Source: Nemertoderma westbladi (taxonomy: Eukaryota > Xenacoelomorpha > Nemertodermatida > Nemertodermatidae). Taken from it: 42,448 bases of DNA. The stretch covers positions 20,001-62,448 of the forward strand of contig JAUCBJ010008909.1 in the NCBI GenBank assembly GCA_032718475.1, in the 5' to 3' direction. The notes beneath the pieces were generated by a model. It was not told the DNA's origin. It saw nothing but the letters and a program-made list of their open reading frames with translations, and searched no databases. A program made the position numbers and the translations under genes. Positions 32,202 through 42,448 of the stretch are shown piece after piece (within the stretch, counting starts at the first letter, position 1; each line of letters starts with the position of its first letter).

Positions 32202-33249
32202 CTAACCAAGGGCAGATCGACGATCGTGTACTAAATGAGATTTCGTAGTCTAGATAATTGGGAATCGGCACAATTCAATCATCTAATTATTTCACAGAAG
32301 TTTGAAAATCTTTCGAACGATGGATATAATGATGTGTTGATTTCTTTAAAGCAAAAAAAAAACGAAAAACACTTTTCTGTAGAAATAATTAATGATATAA
32401 TAAGCTCTGCCTGCAGAAAAACAGCAATTATTATTAAACAATAAAATAATTTAATATCATTATTGAGTATTATTTTGCTGGACATACAATAGAATTGCGA
32501 TGCCATTATAGCCAGGCAGCACAATAACATCGACCAACAGGGTTCTGATTCTGCGACAATTGAGAACTAGATCTGTTTACATGTCCTAATCAGATACAGA
32601 AAACACTTGAGCAAGTTAGATAACGAGATAAATTACTGTACCTTACCTAAACTAAATATATATACATAACAAATAGTTAGTTAGTATTCGGAGTTAGTTA
32701 ACGGGATTTCAAGGATTATTTCAGGACTCCGCCCTTATCCTTAGTGCAATCTTTATATCGCCAAGTATTTTTTAGATATTTTACACAGGTTTAAAATCTT
32801 CTTAATATACACCATAACTCTTAATACAACAACCATTTTATTTAAGGGTTATTGGTGTATTGTCATAACTATTGATAAAAAAATGAAACGGGCGTATGGT
32901 TTGGAAATTTTGGAATTTTAACATTGAAGAATATTGTTTAATGTTTAGTATGGTGGCCCACAACTGACAGGTAGAAACCAAAGTGATGCATGTTCTATGT
33001 TGTGGTTTCTTTATTGACTTCCCTGGTTTCTCTATTGACTTTCCTGTCCTTCTTTGTTGTCTGCTCTGCCTTGCCTTGGCTTCTTTGTTGTCTTGCTCTG
33101 CTCTGCTTTTATGTTTTCCAACCTCTACTTTTGATTTTCTGCATTGGCTTCTTCGTATTTTTCCACGGTTATTATTTCTTGGCCATGCAAACCAAACTTG
33201 AAAGATATGTATATAAAAGTAGTAGTTTAATTGCATTTCTTATGCGGAC
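32202..33249. other. Spacer between two arrays, no gene recognised
   Basis: The frame at 32235-32444 (69 codons, ATG) is Lys/Asn-rich and resembles nothing I know. Around 33000-33180 the plus strand is pyrimidine-rich with repeated TTCTTTGTTGTCT words, producing a Leu/Cys/Phe-rich frame and a basic frame opposite. Both look compositional. Confidence 0.5.
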
Positions 33250-34831
33250 AATATCAGCACCCATCATGCTGATACCGTGGCCAACACCCATCGTGCTGAT
33301 ACCGTGGCCAACACCCATCGTGCTGATACCGTGGCCAACACCCATCGTGCTGATACCGTGGCCAACAACCATCGTGCTGATACCGTGGCCAACACCCATC
33401 GTGCTGATACCGTGGCCAACACCCATCGTGCTGATACCGTGGCCAACACACATCGTGCTGATACCGGGCCAACACCCATCGTCCTGATACCGTGTCCAAC
33501 ACCCTCCAATATCAACACCCATCGTGCTGATACCGTGGCCAACACCCATCGTGCTGATACCGTGGCCAACACCCATCGTGCTGATACCGTGGCCAACACC
33601 CATCGTGCTGATACCGTGGCCAACACCCATCGTGCTGATACCGGGCCAACACCCATCGTGCTGATACCGTGGCCAACACCCGTCGTGCTGATACCGTGGC
33701 CAGCACCCTCCAATATCAGCATCCATCGTGTTGATACCGTGGCCAACACCCTCCAATATCAGCACCCATTGTGCTGATACCGTGGCCACCACCCTCCAAT
33801 ATCAGCACCCATTGTGCTGATACCGTGGCCAACACCATCCAATATCAGCACCCATTGTGCTGATACCGTGGCCAACACCCGTCGTGTTGATACCGTGACC
33901 AACACCCGTCGTGTTGATACCGTAGCCAACACCCATCGTGCTGATACCGAGGCCAACAGCCTCCAATATCAGCATCCATCGTGCTGATACCGAGGCCAAC
34001 ATCCTTCAATATCAGCACCCATCGTGCTGATACCGCGGTCAACACCCTCCAATATTTGCACCCATCGTGCCGATACCGAGGCCAACACCCTCCAATATCA
34101 GCACCCATCGTGCTGATACCGTAGCCAACACCCATCGTGCTGATACCGAGGCCAACAGCCTCCAATATCAGCATCCATCGTGCTGATACCGAGGCCAACA
34201 TCCTTCAATATCAGCACCCATCGTGCTGATACCGCGGTCAACACCCTCCAATATCAGCACCCATTGTGCTGATACCGTGGCCAACACCCGTCGTGTTGAT
34301 ACCGTGACCAACACCCGTCGTGTTGATACCGTAGCCAACACCCATCGTGCTGATACCGAGGCCAACAGCCTCCAATATCAGCATCCATCGTGCTGATACC
34401 GAGGCCAACATCCTTCAATATCAGCACCCATCGTGCTGATACCATGGCCAACACCTTCCAATATCAGCACCCATCGTGCTGATACCGTAACCAACACCCT
34501 CCAATATCAGCACCCATCGTGCTGATACCGCGGTCAACACCCTCCAATATTTGCACCCATCGTGCTGATACCGTGGCCAACACCCTCCAATATCAGCACT
34601 ATCGTGCTGATACCGTAGCCAACACCCATCGTGCTGATACCGAGGCCAACACCCTCCAATATCAGCATCCATCGTGCTGATACCGAGGCCAACATCCTTC
34701 AATATCAGCACCCATCGTGCTGATACCGTGGCCAACATCCTTCCATATCAGCACCCATCGTGCTGATACCGTTGCCAACACCCTCCAATATCAGCACCCA
34801 TCGTGCTGATACCGTGGCCAACACCCTCCAA
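33250..34831. repeat. 27/43-bp composite tandem array
   Basis: The basic unit is 27 bp, ACCCATCGTGCTGATACCGTGGCCAAC. A second 43-bp form has an extra 16 bp containing CTCCAATATCAGC. The first part (to about 33690) is mostly 27-bp units; later the 43-bp form dominates. A mixed block near 33855 recurs about 409 bp downstream near 34264. Because 27 is a multiple of three and the unit has stops in only one frame, long frames appear on both strands. I treat them as artefacts. Confidence 0.95.
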
Positions 34832-35996
34832 TTCCAACGTACAATGTTAATCCAATATATTGTTACTACTAGGTCGAGAGAGCTCGGGCATATAATATAT
34901 TATTAATTGAGATTTAGTTACCTAAACGCCGTTTGATATTCAGAAAGCGTATGTTTCTTTCTTTGAAGGAGGACTACATCTTGTAAACGAAAGTTGTTGC
35001 AAACTCGATGACAGACACGTGGCTGATTCTGGCTCTGTAAAAGAGAGATCCCCGCTAAAGTTCGTTAATTGTCATGTTTCTATTCGAGTTAGAGAGCCGA
35101 CCACATCATAGGCCTGGAATAGATTCGTTTATGAAATTAAGTAGGCTTACAAGGAGTAGAAGAATATGGTGACAATAGGAGGACGTTGTTACGGCAACCT
35201 TGACGCATAAAAATAAGTAACAGGTTCCCAGAGCCTCATGTAATCAACAAAGTAAAACATCACGGATTAGTGACGGTCTTACTAGTCAGTATAATTCAAC
35301 TAGACAGTAGTGGAAGTATTAGAGGGATGATTTCAATTACTTAAAGAAGATTAATTATTGCCGTACAACACTGTATTACTGGAAAGGTAAGACGATAACT
35401 GATTCGCGTCGTTTTAGCAATAGCTTTTGGTGCTCAGCTCAGGGGGTCAGGCTACATATGATCAGTTCACAGAAGCGGAGATACTGGAGCATACTATATC
35501 GAATAATTTTACTTTGAAATTATTAGAGAAAAATTCTGGAAGTCATTTTGGTTTCGAAACATCGCTACTACAATTTTTACCAATGGAATAAAAACTTATC
35601 TAATTTAGCTGTATTTATTAAGTAAGTTTCAGGATTCTTTCGCTTTAGAGATGCGATACTCCCTTTATTATAATTAAATCCATTCCAATTTTTGGGTATC
35701 TGACTTTTCACCGCAACTATCGCGCTTAGGATTCTACTTAACTTCTGCAGTCGCCCGATTCCAATAAAACATCGATAGTTAGTGCAAGCTGGTGCACTTA
35801 GGAATGAAAGCTATTGATTGACTTTACCCTGACGAGATGTTGTGAAACACCTACACAACAATCGCATGAAAGCTGTCTCCACATGTAAATCAATCTTTGA
35901 GGCAAGTGGTCCTTCTCAATGCTAGCTGGTGGATCTAATGCCGACCCATTGTATGCATCCAGACCCATCATTGTATGCATATATTGATAATGAATT
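34832..35996. other. Gene-free spacer
   Basis: No coding or RNA gene is recognised on either strand. The phrase CATTGTATGCAT occurs twice near 35947 and 35970. Confidence 0.5.
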
Positions 35997-36014
35997 TAGG
36001 CGAGTGGTTAAGGC
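35997..36014 (+). repeat. tRNA-like A box, possible SINE fragment
   Basis: TAGGCGAGTGGTTAAGGC closely resembles the D-arm / A box of a serine- or leucine-type tRNA. No B box follows at the right distance, so this is at most a truncated tRNA-derived SINE head, not a tRNA gene. Confidence 0.35.
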
Positions 36015-36059
36015 ATGTAAATCGATAGTTGAGTTAAGACGGGATGCCATGAGTGGTTT

Positions 36060-36090
36060 GGGGGTGGGGAGAAGGGGGGGGCGGGGGGGG
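36060..36090 (+). other. G-rich run, potential G-quadruplex
   Basis: Four G runs (5, 4, 8 and 8 or more) separated by T, AGAA and C within 31 bp. This meets the simple G-quadruplex pattern and lies about 100 bp upstream of the 39-bp array. Confidence 0.7.
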
Positions 36091-36188
36091 TATGTATGTA
36101 TGGGCATGTAGAGAGGACTCCCACTGACTTAAAGTATCCAAAGTCACATTTTTTTGCTTATTCTTTTACATTTATCCCTAAATGGGAT

Positions 36189-37517
36189 GTTTTGTCTGGG
36201 CTGCTACTGTTGACCTGTAACTTTAACTTTTTGTCTGGGCTGCTACTGTTGACCTGTAACTTTAACTTTTTGTCTGGGCTGCTACTGTTGACCTGTAACT
36301 TTAACTTTTTGTCTGGGCTGCTACTGTTGACCTGTAACTTTAACTTTTTGTCCGGGCTGCTACTGTTGACCTGTAACTTTAACTTTTTGTCTGGGCTGCT
36401 ACTGTTGACCTGTAACTTTAACTTTTTGTCTGGGCTGCTACTGTTGACCTGTAACTTTAACTTTTTGTCTGGGCCTCTACTATTGACCTGTAACTTTAAC
36501 TTTTTGTCTGGGCTGCTACTGTTGACCTGTAACTTTAACTTTTTGTCTGGGCTGCTACTGTTGACCTGTAACTTTAACTTTTTGTCTGGGCTACTACTGT
36601 TGACCTGTAACTTTAACTTTTTGTCTGGGCTACTACTGTTGACCTGTAACTTTAACTTTTTGTCTGGGCTGCTACTGTTGACCTGTAACTTTAACTTTTT
36701 GTCTGGGCTGCTACTGTTGACCTGTAACTTTAACTTTTTGTCTGGGCTGCAACTGTTGACCTGTAACTTTAACTTTTTGTCTGGGCTGCAACTGTTGACC
36801 TGTAACTTTAACTTTTTGTCTGGGCTACTACTTTTGACCTGTAACTTTAACTTTTTGTCTGGGCTGCAACTGTTGACCTGTAACTTTAACTTTTTGTCTG
36901 GGCTACTACTGTTGACCTGTAACTTTAACTTTTTGTCTGGGCTGCAACTGTTGACCTGTAACTTTAACTTTTTGTCTGGGCTACTACTTTTGACCTGTAA
37001 CTTTAACTTTTTGTCTGGGCTACTACTGTTGACCTGTAACTTTAACTTTTTGTCTGGGCTGCAACTGTTGACCTGTAACTTTAACTTTTTGTCTGGGCTG
37101 CAACTGTTGACCTGTAACTTTAACTTTTTGTCTGGGCTACTACTTTTGACCTGTAACTTTAACTTTTTGTCTGGGCTGCAACTGTTGACCTGTAACTTTA
37201 ACTTTTTGTCTGGGCTACTACTGTTGACCTGTAACTTTAACTTTTTGTCTGGGCTGCAACTGTTGACCTGTAACTTTAACTTTTTGTCTGGGCTACTACT
37301 TTTGACCTGTAACTTTAACTTTTTGTCTGGGCTGCAACTGTTGACCTGTAACTTTAACTTTTTATCTGGGCTACTACTGTTGACCTGTAACTTTAACTTT
37401 TTATCTGGGCTACTACTGTTGACCTGTAACTTTAACTTTTTGTCAGGGCTGCTACTGTTGACCTGTAACTTTAACTTTTTGTCAGGGCTGCTACTGTTGA
37501 CCTGTAACTTTAACTTT
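36189..37517. repeat. 39-bp minisatellite, 34 copies
   Basis: 34 in-register copies of a 39-bp unit with core GTTGACCTGTAACTTTAACT. Unit variants read GCTGCTACTG, GCTACTACTG, GCTGCAACTG or GCTACTACTT. From about 36745 to 37340 their order repeats with a period of eight units (312 bp), 7 of 8 units matching. The period equals 13 codons, so one frame on each strand stays open over the array: 494 codons plus (FLSGLLLLTCNFN repeats) and 461 codons minus (KKLKLQVNSSSPD repeats). I see no evidence that either is a gene. Confidence 0.97.
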
Positions 37518-37620
37518 GTGATCATTCTGTTTCTCTGTAACAATTACAATCTGCTCATTTCACTTGTCCAGTCAATTTAAGTAAAACCTAAAACTAATTC
37601 GCAATTCAATCGAACCACAT

Positions 37621-38783
37621 TGTAAAAGCTTTTGCGTCATTAACCGGTTATTTTCCCTTAAAGTACTCTGTAGTTGGTTTGCCAGGCATAAAAAGGCCGT
37701 GTCCTTGCTGTACTGGTGTTTTAGAGGACATAAAAGTCATTTCTTCTGTATTTGTACTGTATTTGTACTTTAGAGGACATAATCCGCAATCTCGTGACGC
37801 GATAAGCTAGATACTCTTGAAAACAGTGTCGCTACCATGACGACGGCTAACAGCTGATATTGCCACGTCGACATTTCTTTGTTTCTTTGTTCTCTCGTTG
37901 TTCGGTTGACCAATCAGAGCGTTTTTTGTCTCTGTGTTGGAGGTGTATACAGAACTCAGTAGTTCAGTGTGTTATGTTTTTGCCCAGAGCCTAAGAACAT
38001 CGGCCTTTGGCACCTCCGTATATCAGCATTCTTTAGCTTTACATTAGTAGGCTTAATTATAGAACGTATATCTGTTATCACAAGTTAACTCATTCACTTA
38101 ATAATCATTTATACATTAATATTACTGCTTTTAATGTCGGTTATTCGTTATATTTGCTGATGAAATATTATATCGGAATACTGATCAATAGTCAGACACC
38201 CCACCTTCTTGATATACTAAAGGTTAGAGAGACCGGTTACAGATAAACGATTGCGACCTATGTTAAGTGGTTTGAAGTGAATCTAATGCTATTTCATATG
38301 CCCGACATAAATTGTATGTTGCTCTCTTTATACGTGACCAAATTTAGTGAAGGTCGGCAGATTAGTGTGCAGTATTGTGCAGCATTGTGTATGAGTGTAA
38401 CTGATAACAAAGCATCTCCTAAAGAATGCGCCATATACGTTAATCTATAGCCTTTTCGTTGTGTCTAGTTTAAGTCATAACTCTGTTTACATATTTAGAG
38501 CGCCACGTCCTAAAGGAACTGTTAATATTTCCCGAAAGTGAATAATATTTGTCAGAGATTATATATTACGATCAGTCGAATAATACAGTAGGCTTACACC
38601 ATCAATCATTAAGCTCCGAACTCAGTCTCCCGGGTATATCCAACGGGTGAATGATTGCGCATAGACTGGCTTCGGCTAATGTAGTGTATCAAATACTCGT
38701 CATAAAGCTAAAGAATATATATCATCTAAAAGACATCCTAATTTGGCAGGTTAAACTGTCAAAGGTCTTCAAAAGCGCAAACA
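37621..38783 (+). repeat. 5' LTR of element 2 (about 1163 bp)
   Basis: Start and end were set by similarity to the LTR of element 1: TGTAAAAGCT at the left, GCGCAAACA at the right, followed in both by ATAA. The second LTR is outside the window, so the boundaries are inferred. The block 38470-38595 (GAGCGCCACGTCCTAAA, TTTCCCGAAAGTGAATAATA) is almost the same as 6791-6920 of element 1 while much of the rest has diverged. Confidence 0.85.
37910..37914 (+). promoter_or_regulatory. Candidate CCAAT box in LTR of element 2
   Basis: ACCAATCAG is shared with the LTR of element 1 in otherwise poorly conserved surroundings. Confidence 0.4.
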
Positions 38784-39139
38784 ATAACAGATATTGCTTC
38801 TGGATTGCGGTGTAAGCAATCTAGTCGAAAGTACCGGTCGACCGGAAACCTGTAGGCCTGACTGCCTGATCATCCGGACCGGTACCTACATACAGTACAG
38901 GTACAGCAGTATTATTCGATTTGATTATTATATGCCGGTAGGTCTTAATAATTAATCGGGGACGCCTGGTTTTTATTGGGATTTTACTTAGGCCTATTTC
39001 TGTCAGTTTTATTTATTTGTAGGCCAGTATTGAGCAGAAGGCGTGTAAGCCTGCTCAGATTGTACAGATAATTTGTAGGCTTGACTGTTGGCTAACTGTT
39101 GATTAGGTCTGAACGGATTGCAGTGCATGTAGAGTGTAT

Positions 39140-39547
39140 GTCCGATAAAGAACGGTTAGGAAGTAGGGGCAGCCATAGCTGTAAGGTAAACCCCCATCTA
39201 AAGAATAAGTCGTACTACTGGGTTAGAACGCATACTACTTAACCATTTCGGAGTCTGCATGTCCTGTGGTTTATTTAGGCTTGATAGTAGTCTGCCATCG
39301 TTTAGTCTGTACTTTGTTTGTGTAGTCTGTACGGGTAGCGTATAATTTTATTTAGATAATTTGTAGGCTGGATAGTTGTCTGGCTGCTGTTGGGTTTGAG
39401 GAAATTTCGGTGTGTGTAAAGCATCTGTCCGATAAAGAACGGTTAGGAAGTAGGGGCAGCCATAGCTGTAAGGTAAACCCCCATCTAAAGAATAAGTCGT
39501 ACTACTGGGTTAGAACGCATACTACTTAACCATTTCGGAGTCTGCAT
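39140..39547. repeat. Tandem duplication in leader, period 287 bp
   Basis: About 121 bp (39140-39260) recur without visible change at 39427-39547, and flanking sequence on both sides is similar at the same offset. Element 1 has a single copy of the corresponding segment, so the duplication arose in the lineage of element 2. Confidence 0.88.
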
Positions 39548-40595
39548 ATACCGTAGTTTGTTTAGGCTTGATAGTAGTCTGTCAGTATTTGGTCTGCATT
39601 TTGTTTGAGTGGTTTGTACGCGTAGCGTAATATTTATTATTCAGAGTTTATGCTATTATTCGCAACATTCATATCCCCAAGTTTATTCCTACAGTAATTG
39701 TGTTTGTTATACATACCGTTATAGTTAAACTAACCCCGGTACTACATCAGGGCTGCTCGGCGTAGGTAAAGACTGGTGATTTTGTGCACCGGTCACTCCA
39801 GCAGATGCCGTGGTTCTTTTAGCTGTTCAAGTATTTTTAACTACTAATTATTTGTTATACAAGTACTTGTACCTAATTTAGGGTTTAGTGTACAGTACTT
39901 TCCGAAGGTGATTAGTGTGTAGGCAGTGTATTTGTGTTGTAAAGTGGTTAATAGGCACGTTGGTTCTGGTAGACCGCGGTAATTAATCTCTAGGTAGGGA
40001 CACTCCGTGATACATAACGTAGTACCTATAGCGATACGGTTATAGGTCGTCAGGCGGTGGTATTTTCCTATCTGGACAACGCAGTATATTTACTACTACT
40101 TATTATTTTCAAATACCGTAGTAACCTGTCCGTTGTAATAACCAGATATTCTAACCCTTTGTTAGGCTGGTTAGTAGACTTCTTGTAAAATTACCCTAAA
40201 AATTTGTATTTGTGTATTTGTAATTAAATTTTTGTGTTTATTTAGAGATTGTAATCTCAACCCGAATTGTACGTAATTTGTAGTATTAAGTAACTTAGGT
40301 AAATTAGAATTATTTGTTTTAGTGTCTAACAAGTAGCACTCCACTGAGAGCGCACAGCTTATGTGTAGTGACTCCCCCAGAAATAATAACATTTATTTCA
40401 AACATTGACAAAACCCATTAAACGGGTATATATATATTATAAATCAACTCAAACGATTTATAAATAGTAGGCCTGCCATACAACAATTAGGTCTCAATAT
40501 CAGTTGGACTACTGCTTAAATAACGGTAATAAAGTAAGTTAAAGTAACCAAGTAACCCTTAAAATTCAGAAATTCAATTATTTAAAATAATTGAT

Positions 40596-40839
40596 ATACC
40601 GGTATTTACAATAGGCTTATTATATTTATTTCATAAACTTAGGCTGAAATCATACCGGTATTCTGTAATTAATTCTAGTTAATAATTATACTTATATATA
40701 CTATAAGTGTAAACTGCATACCGGTATCCACGATAGGCCTATTATATATTTATATATATTTGTGCTAAAATTATATACCGGTTTCTGTGAAAAACCTAGT
40801 CTGTAATAATACTTATATATACCATAAGCATACCGGTAT
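40596..40839. repeat. ATACCGGTAT palindromes upstream of gag, element 2
   Basis: Perfect copies at 40596, 40652, 40718 and 40830, and an imperfect one at 40775 (ATACCGGTTT). Spacing is about 55-66 bp. The position relative to gag matches the three copies in element 1. Confidence 0.75.
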
Positions 40840-40972
40840 ACTAATATATTATATATCACGCTACACTGAGTAGCAGTATCGGTAATTAATTACTAGGCTA
40901 GCAGTTAAGGCTGAATTACTAGACTTGCTTAGACTGTAATATAGCAGTAGGCATTCAACTGTGTAAACAAAC

Positions 40973-42448
40973 ATGTCTGATACTAAGCAGAACCTGTCAG
41001 ACAGTTTATTAGATGTAACTATCTGCGACTCAGATAGAGGTGTAGAACCGTCTAGTCCTAAGTTCAGTTCACCTCCCACTGTGAGGAAGGTCATCCCTCC
41101 AGTAGTAATAACAGAACCGAGGCTGGTCCAACATCGTAGGTCTATCATAGGCACTCGAGCTCAGGTCAAGCGGGACCAAGAAGCAGCGGAACAGCAACAA
41201 CCCGCGAGCCAAGAACTTATTTCTCAGCGGCCCAACAGCTCCAGTAGTGAGGATACTGTAGAGCTGACACCCGAGCGCGGAGCAAGGATGACGGATGCGG
41301 TTTATTCGGATCCCCTTCTCATCCTTCCTGCAGCCGTACTCACTAGGTTATTGATCGCTGTGGAAGAACACCAGATCGATTGGGCGAGAAGTAAGCGATC
41401 AACTAAAGATAGTTATGAGGGATACACAAGGGAAGAACTGAAGTCTATGGTCGAGTCGCAATGGAACTTCCCCGGACCCGGACTCCCGTTTGATTTATCA
41501 GAAGCTGCCTGGGAAGACATACACCGGATGGGAGTAGCCAAGGAAACCATCGATCCAGCTGTATGGAAGAGGTCCGCAGCCGGATACGCACAGGGATTCT
41601 TCAGCTCTATGGAGCGAGTAGAAAAACAACTGTTTCAACAACCTCAAGGACCTCAAGAGCAGGGACAACTGCTTTATCAAGTTAGAGAAAGAATTCTGCG
41701 AATTAGGCTAATCTTATCGGCCTTCGAGGAGGCTTCTAAAAGAAGACAAGACACGTCGTTGCAAGTTGCCGTAAAGACTTGGTTTCAACGGGTGAGTCGC
41801 CAGGTTCAAGGAACAGCTCAGTGGAAAGCTCAGCTGGAGGAGCGCTCAACCCATGGAGAATCAACAGACGCTACTTTTTCCCAAGTGGAAAGTGAAGCGA
41901 CGGCAGAGAAACCGCATAAGAGGGATGCCATTGACATCTATCTGTCAGACTATCAACGTTTTTTAGGTGATGAAGAGTTGAGGAGAAGGTTAGAGGGGCT
42001 TAGCCCTAATAGTGAAGGAGCCCAGCGTGTGTTGGACGCAATCGATGTGGATAGGTTAGCTGCGAACCAAGCTAAATTCAATGAAAGCATCCGCATCGTT
42101 AAGGTTCAAGAAGAACAAGTAAAGAAAAAACGTATAGAAGATAGAAAGAAAGCGGCAGAGGCAGCGGCAGAGGCAAAAGCGGCAGCGGCAGAGGCAAAAG
42201 CGGCAGCTGCAGCAGTAGAAGCCGAAAGAAAGGCGGCCGAAGCGGAAAGAAAAATAGCAGTGGCAGAAGCAGAACGGAGGGCATCTGAAGAGACAACCCA
42301 ACTAGAGTTGGAAAATCTTCAAGAGAGACAAGACAACTTTAATAAACAGTTAACAGCTAGTAATATGCAGATGATGAATCGATCTACTCCCAAAAGACAA
42401 GGTTATACATCATCTGAGGAAGGCGATACCACCGATACTGAAGGCAAA
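40973..42448 (+). CDS. gag: Gag N-terminal part of element 2 (partial at window end)
   Basis: 492 codons from ATG, open to the last base with no stop or frameshift. It is collinear with the Gag of element 1: the MSDT start followed by NLSDS (once here, twice in element 1), SIIGTRAQVKR, then a well-conserved region about residues 117-290 (DLSEAAWEDIHRMGVAKE, SLQVAVKTWFQR), DYQRFLGDEELRRRL, an Ala/Glu/Lys coiled coil about 393-440, and GDTTDTEG at the end. Substitutions are spread while domain blocks and frame are kept, as expected for a protein under selection until recently. The Gag core, zinc knuckles and protease would lie beyond the window. Confidence 0.92.
   Translation, partial: MSDTKQNLSDSLLDVTICDSDRGVEPSSPKFSSPPTVRKVIPPVVITEPRLVQHRRSIIGTRAQVKRDQEAAEQQQPASQELISQRPNSSSSEDTVELTPERGARMTDAVYSDPLLILPAAVLTRLLIAVEEHQIDWARSKRSTKDSYEGYTREELKSMVESQWNFPGPGLPFDLSEAAWEDIHRMGVAKETIDPAVWKRSAAGYAQGFFSSMERVEKQLFQQPQGPQEQGQLLYQVRERILRIRLILSAFEEASKRRQDTSLQVAVKTWFQRVSRQVQGTAQWKAQLEERSTHGESTDATFSQVESEATAEKPHKRDAIDIYLSDYQRFLGDEELRRRLEGLSPNSEGAQRVLDAIDVDRLAANQAKFNESIRIVKVQEEQVKKKRIEDRKKAAEAAAEAKAAAAEAKAAAAAVEAERKAAEAERKIAVAEAERRASEETTQLELENLQERQDNFNKQLTASNMQMMNRSTPKRQGYTSSEEGDTTDTEGK

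Larger units (their letters stand above)
38784..40972 (+). other. Long untranslated leader of element 2
   Basis: These 2189 bp correspond block by block to the leader of element 1, but are longer, mainly because of an internal tandem duplication with a period of 287 bp. There is no conserved open frame. A role in RNA packaging, dimerisation or cap-independent translation is possible but not shown. Confidence 0.7.
37621..42448 (+). mobile_element. BEL/Pao-type LTR retrotransposon (element 2), 5' part
   Basis: Related to but clearly diverged from element 1. Shown are a 5' LTR (37621-38783), a 2.19-kb leader and the first 492 codons of gag, cut by the window end. LTR termini (TGTAAAAGCT ... AACA), leader blocks, palindromes and Gag all correspond to element 1. 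If it is intact and makes a five-base duplication, CACAT (37616-37620) should recur after its 3' LTR outside the window. Whether its pol is complete cannot be told here. Confidence 0.92.

Noticed and set aside
32983-33201. 72-codon Cys/Leu/Phe-rich frame resembling a membrane peptide
   Set aside because: The plus strand is pyrimidine-rich and internally repetitive here, which gives Leu/Phe/Ser/Cys codons by composition; the opposite strand is equally open.
33172-33792. Repeat peptides (GVGHGISTM minus, HRADTVANT plus) suggesting a secreted or structural repeat protein
   Set aside because: Five of six frames are open in the same stretch, as expected from a 27-bp unit; no signal peptide or unique ends.
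35997-36014. Possible functional tRNA gene
   Set aside because: Only the D-arm-like A box is present; no T arm, acceptor stem or B box follows.
36096-37580. 494-codon hydrophobic repeat frame (plus) and 461-codon Lys/Ser frame (minus)
   Set aside because: Both follow from a 39-bp unit without stops in those frames. The ends are arbitrary flanking codons and there is no independent evidence of expression.

Overview
The window looks like repeat-rich, AT-rich nuclear DNA from a metazoan, probably an invertebrate. The evidence is a pair of BEL/Pao-type LTR retrotransposons, several broken LINEs, a long (TTA)n microsatellite, and at least seven unrelated mini- or satellite arrays that together fill roughly 30% of the sequence. 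I see no bacterial operon structure, no rRNA or tRNA gene, and no ordinary host protein-coding gene. The species cannot be fixed from the sequence alone.

Layout. 1-876: 47-bp tandem array. 1692-2246: three simple or short tandem repeats. 2487-2885: LINE remnant. 3571-5395: 67/70-bp array with tRNA-like (SINE-like) features. 5835-17946: complete insertion of a BEL/Pao element (element 1), with 1280-bp LTRs and a CATTT target duplication. 18194-23149: very homogeneous 59-bp satellite, about 84 copies. 23647-25296: broken LINE reverse transcriptase. 25707-25990: 55/59-bp array. 26389-26830: second LINE 3' remnant. 26831-30051: no gene, with a GC-richer patch near 28850-29335. 30052-32201: 19/22-bp array. 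33250-34831: 27/43-bp array. 35997-36090: tRNA-like A box and a G-rich run. 36189-37517: 39-bp array. 37621 to the end: 5' part of a second, related BEL/Pao element (element 2).

The two retroelements carry the biology. Both have a long untranslated leader (about 1.8 and 2.2 kb) with repeated ATACCGGTAT palindromes just upstream of gag. Both encode a very long Gag whose N-terminal half (a conserved alpha-helical-looking region plus Ala/Glu coiled coil) lies ahead of the usual BEL/Pao Gag domain. Element 1 keeps Gag, three zinc-knuckle-like motifs and an aspartic protease motif in one 1600-codon frame. It has lost reverse transcriptase, most of RNase H and integrase by an internal in-frame deletion. 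Its LTRs show no difference by eye and its target duplication is intact, so it appears to be a recent insertion of a pol-deleted, probably trans-mobilised element. It also has an unrecognised 140-codon ORF near its 3' end. Element 2 enters gag and runs off the window in frame.

Most other open frames arise because repeat units lack stops and have periods that preserve frame. I do not treat them as genes. No clear new defence-type or enzymatic system was found. The best candidates for novelty are the giant Gag, the phase-0 splice-donor-like series in gag, the 140-codon ORF, and the palindrome array in the leaders.
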